Shown here piece by piece: positions 1 to 11,719 of a stretch of 64,000 bases of DNA (positions are counted from its first letter, which is position 1; the number at the start of each line of letters is the position of its first letter). The position numbers and the translations under genes were made by a program. Under the pieces are notes generated by a model that saw only the letters and a program-made list of their open reading frames with translations, ran no database searches and had not been told where the DNA came from. Source of the stretch: Kappaphycus alvarezii (lineage: Eukaryota > Rhodophyta > Florideophyceae > Gigartinales > Solieriaceae); contig NADL03000599.1 of the NCBI GenBank assembly GCA_002205965.3, forward strand, positions 2,294,001 through 2,358,000, given 5' to 3'.

Positions 1-2
1 TT

Positions 3-607
3 TCGAAGTATAAAGCCATTCCGAATCATGAGCCCATTGAGAAAGACCATCTTTTCCCCCATGCCGATGATCTTGTCAGGGAAATATCAGTGGGACAAAA
101 GATGAACGCGCGAAATTTTATGAAGACTATAAACATATGGATTGATCGTTGCGATATTATGCCTCGCACTGCAGCAGGCGAAGTGCTCGGGAAGTTTACA
201 ATGCACTGTTCTCGGCAGGGTGGAGCACAGCACAATTTTATTCCTGGGGCAAACAGATGGCCACTGCATGTTGTGAAATGGTGAGGTGGGTGGGGAACTT
301 GTACACAAGGGGTAATGATTTGGAAATGAGGCCACCTGTCCAAACGTATCAGGACCTTAGTAGAGATTAGTCCAGCTTCCGGGAAGTGATGAGAGTGGCA
401 CTCAAAAAGTTGGATTTGCGTTTCTCCGTGGAATCGGATGATAATTTTGATTTTTTGAAGGGCTTTGACGCACGAATTTCAGCGCATCTTATCGGAAAGA
501 ATAACGCGAGAAGTCCATGCTCTAATGGACTAGCAAATAACGGTAGGACAACATTCGCACGACGGGGGTTGACGTGGGGAATGAAGATGGGATGGACCGG
601 GAGTTAG
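3..607 (+). pseudogene. Unidentified coding remnant at window edge
   Basis: Reading begins outside the window. One frame is open from the left edge to about 284. An overlapping frame carries 149-607 with a single stop at 368-370. The predicted peptide has a plausible protein composition (for example REVYNALFSAGWS and FLKGFDARISAHLIGK) rather than the low-complexity look of a shadow frame. I do not recognise the family. The frame change plus one internal stop suggests a decayed gene, more likely transposon-borne given the surroundings than a host gene, but that is inference. Confidence 0.25.
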
Positions 608-818
608 AGATATCTCGCAGCTGCACGTGCATCCCGAGAATTCAGAACTGGAGGGATAATTCAGCATTGAGAGGTGGGATGTTCGGAGAACAATCTCTTT
701 ATTGCTCTTCGAGACTGGCCGAGTAGAGCAAGGAAGTCTGCATTCAAGTCAAAGTATTACGGCCGCAAGATAATTGCAGAAGAATACACTCGAATGAACG
801 TCAGGCTTTGATCAGATT

Positions 819-1127
819 TTACAACACAGACCATGTTCCCCTTACAGCGTTTAAGCGGATGATACGGGCTGGTGTGGGGAATGGAGTCGAAGAAGGTGGA
901 TACGAGGGGAGGAAAGTGTAATGGGATGTGGAGGATAAGTTGGTGTTGGGATTGAGAAGGGAGTAAGGGCCGGGGGCCGGATTGGAAAGACAGGCCAGGG
1001 GGATGTGGGGTGGAAGGGCTTGGAAAGTTATGGTCAGGGTTGCAAGATTCAGGGGTCGTATTGGGGTGATGGAGAGGTTCAGTGTGAGATTCAAGACGGT
1101 AGTGTCTTCATTTGACGGGGAGGCCAT
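819..1127. other. G-rich purine-biased stretch
   Basis: The plus strand is strongly G/A-rich here, with many GGGG and GAGG runs. It leaves the minus strand open as a proline/threonine/leucine-rich frame of about 100 codons. Such a frame is expected from base skew, so I do not call a gene. Similar G-rich blocks recur at about 12440-12720 and 18120-18330. Confidence 0.4.
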
Positions 1128-1129
1128 TA

Positions 1130-4100
1130 CAAATTAATTCCCCGTTGAATTGCCCGAATGAGGAATAGAAAGCTAACCATTTTCAGAAATTGACGTAAAG
1201 ACGGTACCTTGTACGGGAGCAGGTCGATCATTCGCTGCCTAGAGAATCGATTTAACGCGTTTTGCGCGTCCACCGATACTTCGTTTCAGCTCAACATGAG
1301 CGCGGTCTGACTGAACCGTTTATAGAACCAATCAAACCGTGAAAACGGTCGTTCACTGGTGTCCAAAAGACAAGAAATTGTACCCATAAGACTACAAATA
1401 ATTGTTCAAATCAGACTACTCACCAGCATACTCCTCTTCGGAATATAGAATGGCGGAGAGGGGTAGTTGTGTAAACTCGGCAAGTTTGAAATAGAATACT
1501 TAATGTCCACATTCTACAAGACATTTTCAAAAGGGGTTTCCATTTCTTACGGAGACGGTGTCTTTAAAAATTAAACAAAATCTAACCAAGCACAAACCAT
1601 TTGATCTCTTCGCAAAATAAATTGATTGACTGAATCTCAATCTCTTTCTAATCTAGATCCAAAGAGGAGTTCCTACTCGGACGAGAGATTCCACCACGAC
1701 AATTTGAAACACTTTTATCATGTTGCTTAAATGGAAGCTCTAATTGGCATTGTGATGAAGGAGATTCCAGTGGCGAGTACAAGTACAAATATACTTGTAC
1801 AGGTTTGTGATTTACACTTCCTCTAATCGAACTGTAAGTTAGATTCAACAGTACGCTCAAGACCCTGCCGTCATTTCTTCAGACCATTCTAAGGACGCGC
1901 CCCTTGTATCTGCAGCAGTGCAATCAACTCTCTTCATCAATTAATATTGTGGGCACGGATTCGGTGCGATACTGATAACCTCATCGGTAGCAACATCATC
2001 ACGGTTCACGCGCTTTGATACCCAATACTCATCACTTCGCGATGAAAATCGGTACAAGCTTGGGTTTAATCCAACGGTTAAAAGCCCGTTCATGAGGTAC
2101 TTGATTGTCACAGATAGCCACTTGCTTCATGTTTCAGGCATCGATACACCCAGCGTTACAAATTTCCATTTTGTAACTAATTGATCCAGCACCATGTCGT
2201 TTGAGGTGCTCAGATATCAGCCCGCTGTACCTGGGTAAGTAGCGGTGTCCAATTCAAGCATATAGTGCATGAAAAATCTTTCATTGCATCTATGCGCAAG
2301 TTTTTTCGAGATTTAGATACCAAATGTATGGTCACTTAAGCAGCTTCACCAAAAAAAACATTTGCATCCACCAGCTCCAGGGCGACTCTCGAGCAAGGTA
2401 CGTTAACGTCGCCATTTTGAGACAAAATCAGTGTTACGACAGATATTTTTTCAAATTACACAATAAATGAGCCCAAATTTGATGATTATTGTCAGGAAAG
2501 CCAAGCTTTTGTAATATTTATCAAGTTTGAAAGGGAAGCTGATGCATCAGTAGTTTCTACCTACACAAGCTACAACCAATGCTCCTTGGCAGAGGCGTTA
2601 TTGTTGCTAACGCAACCTACCTCGTACAAACCTACCTGTTTGATTGTTTGCATCTTACTGAGGACCCCTCTTTCTATTAATACTCTTGTCAGGAGATTTG
2701 GTCGTCAAGAGGGACCAACATGTTGGAACAAGAGAGGACGGGGCAGGTCCTGGATGTGTCCCAGGTGAACCATTATTTTTTCCTTGAACTCTACAAGGGT
2801 CTTCTCCAAACGCGGCAATTTTCTAAGATGTTTCTACCAATGACGCGTTTTTTGGTATCATAGTGATATTGGCATCGTTAATATTCGGCTCACGGTGGTT
2901 TGGAACTGCTTGACCATCGAGTGCGGTTTTATGTCATCTCCTTCCTCTTCTTCGTCCCTAGACACGGCAGTGATTTCATTATTACCCATTTGCCTGCTGT
3001 AATTACCAACCCGATGTTCATGGGATAAGCGTCCGCACCGTCGTTAGCCCAGTCGAAGGAAAAACTTAAAGTTTGAGCTGCTTCTTCGTTAAGTTGCTCC
3101 TCACGGACTTGATCGTACTCTAGAATATCGTTTCCAGTATTGCTACCTGTATAAACTTGAGAAACCATACCGGCGCTGTAATTTTGGCTAACGGAAAAGG
3201 ATTGTGGGGCTGGAGATCGACTTGGCGGTCTAGAATTTTAATTAAAGGATAGTGATCGTGGATGCGAGGATCGGCTTGGAGTTTTGGTGCCTTGTTCTGG
3301 TTCTTCCCGCTGGCTCGATGACTTTCCAGGGGAGTTCCTCGAACGGATAAGGTAACGGACTTTTCTGGCTTTGCTCTGCATGCGTTTTGAGATGAATTTC
3401 TTGATAGTCCAATTGTCTCAGGCTTGCGTATACGCTCGAAGATGCTTATTCTTTTTGAAGGACTTTTGAAGTTCTTCTTCTAAAGGTCTCATGATCCGCC
3501 GGGGAACATCAGAAGCAGTGTTCCCTCCGTAATATGTGGATGTGTTGACGCTTCCATTTAGAAACTACAGGATCTCCTCAAGAAAATCTGTTACAAAATC
3601 CAGAGCCGCCCTTTTTCTGTCACAGTCACAAAGGTTATCACTCCGTAATACCTCATACTGCATTGCCGAATTACCCGCAGGTTCTTGATTTTGTTTGCAA
3701 ATTTAATTGAAGATGCATTCGGAAACGATGATTAATTTATTCATATCTCACGGTCCTTGCGATACGGCTGTCCCACTGCTTTGTGCAATACGCTTTGTAT
3801 TTGGAATCCCAAGTGGTTCCGTAATGATTGATTATAATAGGATGTAAGTTTGGAGGAGTTGATGATCAATTTTGGGAGCTGCCCCGAGCAGAAGTAGAGC
3901 CAAGCTGGCCCTAGAGCAAAGGCCCAACCTTCAGACGGCTACTTCAATGCCATTCTAAAATATATTTACAGTCATGGATTCTTTTCTGTTTTCGCTTCGG
4001 CAGCAAGCACTTTCTTCGCTTCGTGTTGCTTTTTTACACGAATATCGTTTGAACATTGCAACAGGTATCGAGAGATTTATCTAAGGGATGATTAGCCGCT

Positions 4101-4180
4101 GCAAAACACTTCAACAAATGCCTTGGTACTTTACGGACTTGCTTCAATTCACAGTCTTGTCATCTTGGATATTTCTCCAC
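1130..4180. other. Long stretch with no identifiable gene
   Basis: Only short scattered open frames occur here: 1648-1860 (-), 2586-2768 (+) and 2929-3168 (-). None resembles a known family. Base composition matches the flanking transposon-derived DNA. It is probably old, unrecognisable mobile DNA. Confidence 0.4.
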
Positions 4181-4187
4181 TGAACGG

Positions 4188-7076
4188 ATGGATAGATACA
4201 TTTGTTGTCCTGATTTTCAGTGTCTTTGCGTTAATTTTTCTCTCGGGAAGCAAGTATGTCGCTCTACTATGAACAATAATCGTATTGCTGCCAATGTTAG
4301 AAGTAGTAGAGAACGAAAGGGGCCCAATGCAGCTGGATTACTACACTCTGACGACAATGCCAATCTATTCAGGAATCTTTGCGCGTCAACTCGAGGTGAA
4401 ACGAGAGTTAATACCTCTGTGAATTATTTTGGAAACCACTGTGATCATACTGCGATTACGAGAAGCCTCGATGTCCATATTCAAAACGAAGCGGTGGTGA
4501 ATGAAGCTAGGGTCCCCTTATTGGGTAATCACTGTTGGAACTGGGATCTATAAGCAGGGTTGCGCGGAAGGGGGGACATTATGAGCAGTCATGAATGTAT
4601 GGCAGAAAATGAGTTGCAAAGTATGGCAGCGGGTGTTTTGTCCGAAAAACACGGCGATAGTAGCCAGTATCAACATATCATGACACTTCTAGTTCAAGAT
4701 GAATCTCCTGACGACGCAAATTAATTATCGGAATCTGAGCTGTACTGCCGTTCTGGAGATGAGCCAGAAGAAAGTGAACTGATAGGGCATCAAAAGGTTA
4801 TCCCAAAAGAGCGGTTCTTCGAGTGGGCTACTGCTAACAGGAAGTGGATTGACTTTTCCGTCAAGCTCTCCACCAAACACGCGACTATGAGGTAAATCAT
4901 GCTCAAATTGGACACTTCTTACCCAGAATGGATAAATGTATCCCGAAAATTAGTCAAGTACTCTGAACTTCGAACCATAAGGTATTTGAGCTGTCGCTCG
5001 CATATGATGTGTCCAGAAATCATATTGACCCCGCAAGGTGTTCCGAGTAGCGTGAGACCGCGGTGCAATTTGTGCTCTAAGCGCAAGAGTTATTCTCATT
5101 ATACCGTTTTTGAGTAAGTTCTGTTGCTGCCCCGCCTTCGTCAGTGGATGAAGGATCACGAGTCCATCAAATATCTCTTTCAGTATCGCTCTGAGAGATA
5201 CCTTAATCGCTCTAGAACAGATGATCATGTATTGACCGACAACTTTGACCGAACATTGTTCAAACAGGTGTTTGCGGGGATCGGTGAGGAGAGTTCATAT
5301 GTGTACGACATTTTCATAATACCTTCATGTGACTGATTTTATGTCCATAGGAATCTTAGCTACGACTGTTAGCCTATCACAGCTCTCAACTTGAATTTAG
5401 ATCCGACCCAGAGATTCTAAATGTGGAATGTCACACCTTTTGGGTTTGTGGGAGGTTCATCCCAGCCAGGCGACTTAGAGTCTTTTCTGCACCCCCTGGT
5501 CATGGAACTGAAACATATCAACGCCAATGGAGGGACTGCTTTGCGCGTGTATGATAACAGTTTATTAAGTTTCGATTGTATGCTATATGAATGACGGCAG
5601 ATATACAGGCTCATCAAAAGTTTTCTGGAAATCGCGGCCGAATCGCTAAAAATCATTTCCACTGTTGTGACGTTCCATTCTACTACTCACCGCGCTCTTG
5701 ACGATACTATCTACTGTCTTCTATCAAAACAGCCAGATCTATAGCTCGCACAAGGCACAAATTTGAGCGTTGTACAACCCTGCCTCCCCCAGATTGCGTA
5801 AACGACACGATGCGAAAGCTACACTCAGGGTGCTTCGCCCCGACTCAGAGTTGGACAAGAATATGAAACAGATCATGCGAACTGAGACTGGAATCAAAGG
5901 CAAAAATTTATTGCACCAACTACCGACCTTTGCACCGTTCAGCTTCTCTCCTCTCGACACAATGCATCTGGGCCTCAACATATCCAAGGATCTCATGGCA
6001 ATATTCAAAGGGGGACAAGTAGACATCTAATATCTAGGGAAGGGCACTATGTTGCTGCAGAGTATTGAGATGGTGGCACACTTGGCCCAGGTTCCATTTC
6101 CAAAATGAACGTGTCCTATTCCAGAGTGTTGATTATTATAGAGTAGACTTTCAATCTTTCTGGAGGGTTAGACACCCCGCATTTGTTTTTGGCGGATTGG
6201 GCATCAGATCTGAGGGTTAGTAAGTACGGACAAGTTCATCATGATGCTGTTATCAAAAGATTATTCTGGGCTGCCACCATCGGTGGCATACGGGTAATTA
6301 GCAACGCTATAGTACTTGTTGCGCATGTGTAACCATCTGTTTGTAGTTATTCATCAATGAGAGGAAGAAAGAGATTCATTTTGGATCCAAACCGAGAGGC
6401 GAACCAACTTCTTCCCAGAAATGAAGTATCACCAGGTGGGGCTGATCGTTCACTGGATGGCTTTGCTTCTTCAAAAGTCATCTCTTGACATGATATCGCC
6501 TTTGATACCGCTTTGAGTGAGCTGTGAGTTTTTAAGTGATACGGGACACGTAGAACGATGTTTAGGGGTGAATCTACAGGATCTGCTTCAGTCATGACGC
6601 CATTTGATCGCTGAAGAACGGGGATTTCAAGATGCTCCTCAGCGATTTAAATGGAAGTGCTTCATATGGTTGTTTCGCAAATATATACGAGGTGGTTCAC
6701 AGCATGAAGATTTGGTTGTAGCTAGGGTACAGCCGCACTCGAGGAAGAAATACTGAGCAAGATATTCATTTGCGACGCAGAGCAAGAAGTGAATGGTATG
6801 GTGAGCACACAGCTGATGTTCGAAAAGATTGGGTAAATGAGTGCATTGATGATTATTACAGTAGTTGCTCCTCAGCATTCCCAGAAGGACACCTGTAAAT
6901 TAATTTGCAATAGATTCATGCAAGGATTGATCACGTACACCGCGGCCCAAATTGCAGGTAAGCGTCTTAAAGGACAAGTGGCCCAACATCTAAACGCTAG
7001 GTACGGCAAAGCGCCGCATAATATACCCTTTGAGACTTTCCAAAACTTAGTCTTTGGATGCATTACGAGACATTGA
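4188..7076 (+). mobile_element. CACTA (En/Spm)-like element, decayed tnp2 transposase
   Basis: Several plus-strand pieces follow the order of a tnp2-type CACTA transposase. At about 5420-5520 a block reads like the segment before the catalytic core, with the motif GSSQPGDLESFLHPLV. At 5770-6030 the frame carries GIKGKNLLHQLP followed by SPLDTMHL. That is the hallmark of this family, in which a GIKG...LP segment precedes a D-x-MH motif. At about 6960-7070 a basic block (LKGQVAQHLNARYG) fits the C-terminal part. An N-terminal acidic segment may lie at 4190-4860. Frames change repeatedly and stops are frequent, so the element is dead. I did not find CACTA termini. The family call rests on the 5770-6030 motif. 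The limits are those of recognisable coding matter, not of the element. Confidence 0.55.
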
Positions 7077-7089
7077 TGGAGTACAGAAG

Positions 7090-7930
7090 AAGTTCGGAAC
7101 ATTTTTTTGGAGCAGTTTTGCGTTACAAATAGAGTTCCGGAGTAAAATTGGCAAACAGCCGCATTTTAATCCAAACGTACTCCATAATTGTCCATATAGC
7201 ATCCGCACAAAAAGAAAAAGTTTACTAGGGTATCCTTTGGAGAGTCGGGCGAAATCTTCGATTGTTTTGTACTTATCGTAGCCTAGATATGACAGTTTAC
7301 TTCGCAGTAGCCTATTTTAGTGGGTGAAATCACTTGTAACCCATAATTGACGCATATCTTTGCAGCAGTAGTCAGTGGGTTGTTGAAAATATCTATAAAA
7401 AGATTGAATATAAAATCTCCGATGTAAATTGTCGCAACAACAGAGCTTATTTTGTTGAACTGACCGGTATATTTGTGGTGAGTGAAACAAATCACTGGTT
7501 AAGGCCGCTACTCGGCCGAACGCCAGTATTTATTTTACTTCAGCTGGACTAAAAAGGACAAAACCACATTGGCTACGGGTAGGTGGGTGAGGTCTGTACA
7601 AGACCGAAGGCCCGTGAAGAAGAGTAGATTCTAAAGTTTTGCTACCTAGCCAAGAATGGCAACAACGGGATTTGAAAAGAAAGTAGACTTTGCCCCGAGA
7701 GAATGAGGTTAATAAGAGAGGTGCCACCAATAAGGGGAGCTTTAAAGAGAAAAAATCATTAAAATACAGATATTCTATAGTGTGGGTGGCTATGTAGCAC
7801 ATCACCACATTGATCGCTAGCATAGTGTACCTGATTCGAATCGACTAGGTCCCCTAAGATATGACTAACACTTCGTAGTCTACTAGTGGTGAGACTCCTG
7901 AGGTGCACAAAATTTATTTGGACGTATGAC
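7090..7930. other. Spacer between CACTA remnant and retroelement
   Basis: No gene seen. The part next to 7931 could hold the end of the minus-strand retroelement, since its last recognisable domain ends there. I found no matching direct repeat on the far side and so do not call a terminal repeat. Confidence 0.3.
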
Positions 7931-10900
7931 CTATTTCTCAATTGTGAGTGAGCAAGTTTGATTCTCCAGGATTGAAGTCAAGGCGGAGCAACGATTAACC
8001 TTGGGAAAGGCGCCAGCTGTGTCGTGGGCTGTGCGCACGAACCCCACGTTTGAAACATCCTCGACATCATACTCATCCTTGACTGTGGTGATGTCTATCG
8101 TGGGTCTTTTTTCGGTCATAGAATATCATTTAGTTATAACGTTGAATAGTGAGTTGGAGTCCGTTCGCATATTCAGAAGAATATCTCGGCTGAGATATGA
8201 CTGGAGATCCTTTCGAGGTATATACGTAAAGTCGGAGGCATACGCGAACGCGAAAACTTCAGCTATGAGTACAGTGCGGACAACGGGATGACTTTTCTCG
8301 ATGTAATAGTGGAGCATACGGAACTTGTGAGAAGAATCCATGAGCCGAATGATAAATACAAGCTGAGATGTGAGATATTCGTTATTGGAAGGTTCTTCTG
8401 AGAAGGCGGTGATACGGGGCAAGTAAACATCCAAGGAGAAATATGAAAGCGCTGTATGTGGATTTTTATGGAGGTACTTGAAATATTTTTCCAAATTTGA
8501 GATTTTCTCTAAAGTGAGCTAATATTAGGTACCCTGAGCGACCAAGGAGACAGCAAAGTAACTTTTCGGGCGATTGTGAGCAGCCCGAGCAAGCTTTGCG
8601 CGAATATGTCTGTATTCATCGAAAGATGCCCCTTCAGGAATAGTGCGAAGCTTAGAAATGTATGAAATTTGCCATAAAACGACATTATTGTTTGCAAAAG
8701 AGACATGAAATCCTGATTTCATCGAACTCTGTCTCTCTCTTGAGCCAAATTTCTCGATCATTTGAAAGTATAAGGAAGGCATCATTTTCGCATAAGATTG
8801 TATCGTATACATAGACGACAAAGAGCCCTTTTAATCCATCGGAAATACTTGATATCCTTTTTCCTTTTAATCTCCTGCATATGGAGGCCGTAGAGAGTTT
8901 TGACTAATTTGAGTACTTTTTCATATGGTAGTAGCAACTGAGGGGGTGATCTTAAGTAGCAATCTTGGCAGAGAGTTCCTTATGAGTGAAGGTAAGCCTA
9001 GCTGAAATCGTCGCCTCAAAATCGGAATATGTAAACTACTGTGACTAAAGAGAGGACTTGAGTTGAATACTGAATCAATTTTTTAAAGCTATGAACTAGG
9101 AGTTTTTTATCCTTGTCACGATGCCTTTGTGCTACGACGTGAGCTTTGAAGACGAGTTTTGCTGTTTCTATATTTCTTTTTCAGGACTAATCTAACTTTT
9201 AAAATTTTAGCATATTTTTGAAGATCTGACATCGAAGCAGCAGTCCAGGTTTGCATTCCAGGAGGACTTTTATTTACGTTCGATTGGCGTCCGGAAGTCG
9301 CGGGAGATTTATGTGAAGGTCCAGAAGATGGAGCGTTTCCGAGAGGTAGACCGAAAATACCCAGGAGGATTTATGAGTGAATTGATTTAACATCGAGTAC
9401 AGGATGGCATCAACATTATCATACGGCGGATAAGAGATGGTCCAAGTTTCTTGTGTACGGACGTAGGTTGGTGACCGAAAACTCTGTCTGAGTTCCATCC
9501 TTATCGATAAAAGATTTTTCACCTTCAAGAAGTAACATCTTATAAGGTCCAAGCCATTTGATACGCTCCTTTTCACGACACACTAGTACCTCTTGACCCA
9601 GTCCGAAATTTGCAGTAGAAAAGAAAGGAACATTGGCGAGGCGAACCTTTTAAATGCAGAGTCGGGAGGTAATAATTTCCATTTCTGTAATAGCAAGGGA
9701 TAGGGGGCGCATTCGTTGTGCCTGATTGGGGAAGGATTTATTGGCGGAAATGAATACATGTAAAGTCCCGAGGACAAGCAGTGAGGGGACAAGCCCATCA
9801 GCGTTCATAGTATCGTTCATAGCTTTGATATAAAGGTAGCGAATAACATGAGGGTCTAGTTTTGATTACTCTAGGTGGACTTTGAGGTAGATTCTGCGCA
9901 ATAGTTCGTGGTACTTTTCGCCAGCTCCAAGAGAATGGTGTCTTTCAAAACCTGAGATATCAAGTTTGATACCTGCAATTGAAGCAATTTCTTGGAAGCG
10001 AGCCGAAGTAATGACGGAGCCTTGACCAGTGCCCATGGTATCAGCCTAACCGGGGTAAATGGCGGCCCAAAATGGAGAAAAGTCTACCAAAATATCTTCA
10101 AAAGATTCGCCTTGTAGGAAGCAAGCTCCCTAGAAATTGATATCTAGGTCTAAAACGTGAAGTACTGGGCAAACATACATACCGGCCATGTAGAAACATG
10201 AGGTCCAGGAATACTTTGATTAGCACAATATTATCTGGAGAAGAGACTTTGAAACTCTGAAGTTTTGGCGAGAAAATCGGACAAGTTTTGAACTAATCCG
10301 TGATTTGTTGAAGAAGTATTTTTTTCGGGGTTGCCCTGCCAAGGTGTGTCCAAGGGGCATAGGTAAGGGGTAGAAGGTGTCTGACTACGACTTGTCGGAA
10401 TATCCCCGGTTAAAAGTCGGTGACTTCATCTTTAGTGTCATGTCGGGGTATAGATGATGCGGGCTGATCCTGAAGGTTGTGTCCAAGGGGAAAGGATGGA
10501 AATCATTTCCAGGATAATAGTCCTCGAAGAGGTTCGCCTTAGGATTGTCAAATAGGTGGGTACCATAGAAAATATCTACAGGAAAGTTATCATCATGGTC
10601 GGTGAAACTGGATATTTTCGAAAAGAACACTTTTCAAAACTTAAGTTTCTTAATTGGGAACTTCTGTGAGTAAAAGATAAACCAGTTACTGTGAGTTTTT
10701 GAAATTTTCTGGGTGAGGGCATTTTTTTAGGAGGTGATTTTTTGTCGTAGTTCCAGCATTGCAAAGGGGAGTTAGGGAAGTGATTGAAGTGATAGTAATG
10801 AGATTTTAGACCGAATAGATTGGTTCTAGAGTATGTATTGGGAGGAATATAACGAGAATGCGTGGGATGTTCTGAAGTAAAGTATGTGGAGGGCGATACT

Positions 10901-11714
10901 ATAGTTCTGGAGCGGCGATTGAGTGCAATTGAAGATCATTCCTCCGTTTGGATTTCCCCGTGTAGATTAGGCAGTAGGTGTTAATAATTTGTATCACCGT
11001 TCGTTGCGTGCGTGAGGACGTGCGTTGACAATGAAAATCCTGCGACTGCTCCGCGGAGCAATTCGATCTTGGTTTCTTCTACTCTTTTTTGAAGAGTAAT
11101 CCGCGGCAAATATTTGATAATAATCTAATCGACTTTATCAAGAGCAGGTGATAGCGACGGGGAAGATGCGATAAGTTCTTCAATCTGCAAGTTACGAAGA
11201 TATTGGCGGAACTGATTTTGACGCGAAATCGTATTAACTTTCTTGTCGATTGGAGCGATAATTGTGCTGCTAAAATTTGCGAAAATATCTTTTATATTGT
11301 TCTTATAGAAGAAGAATGTATCATCACGGAACAGTGGGCGTAGAAATTGCATTTTCTGTCCTTCAAATAAAGGGAGGTCTCAAGCGGTGTACTAAAGTTT
11401 TCTGTAACAGTGTACTTTCTAGCGGCCCTACTGAAGCATTGCGACATATTGTTGAAAATTGTTAGAATATCTCGGTTGCTTACATTAAAGGTGGAGGTAA
11501 ATGGTGGGAGAGCTGCTAAAGGAACAAATCTGTTTGACAATATTGCCTTGATATATTTGATGCACGCATCAGGTTCTGGGCCATGGAAAATAGCGGAGGC
11601 GATATTCTCAACAACATAATCGAGGTTCCGCGCAATGGTAAAATTACTGCTTTCAAGAAATGATTTTAATTTTCTATAAATAAGAGGACTTGAGACTATG
11701 TTACGCCCAAACAT
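7931..11714 (-). mobile_element. Broken LTR-type retroelement, Ty1/copia gene order (fossil)
   Basis: Read on the minus strand, the parts appear in this order: a possible gag-like region (about 11714-11125), the C-terminal part of an integrase (about 10060-9270, with GLGQEVLVCREKERIKWLGPY and a VTNLRPY tail), the distal part of a reverse transcriptase (about 8830-8509), and an RNase H domain (about 8494-7931, with a TDS motif). Integrase upstream of reverse transcriptase is the Ty1/copia arrangement. The subfamily resembles copia-like polyproteins known from fungi and algae. The copy is clearly broken, with many interruptions, and looks old. No terminal repeats were identified, so the true ends are unknown. 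The gag assignment is tentative. Confidence 0.6.
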
Positions 11715-11719
11715 GCGTC

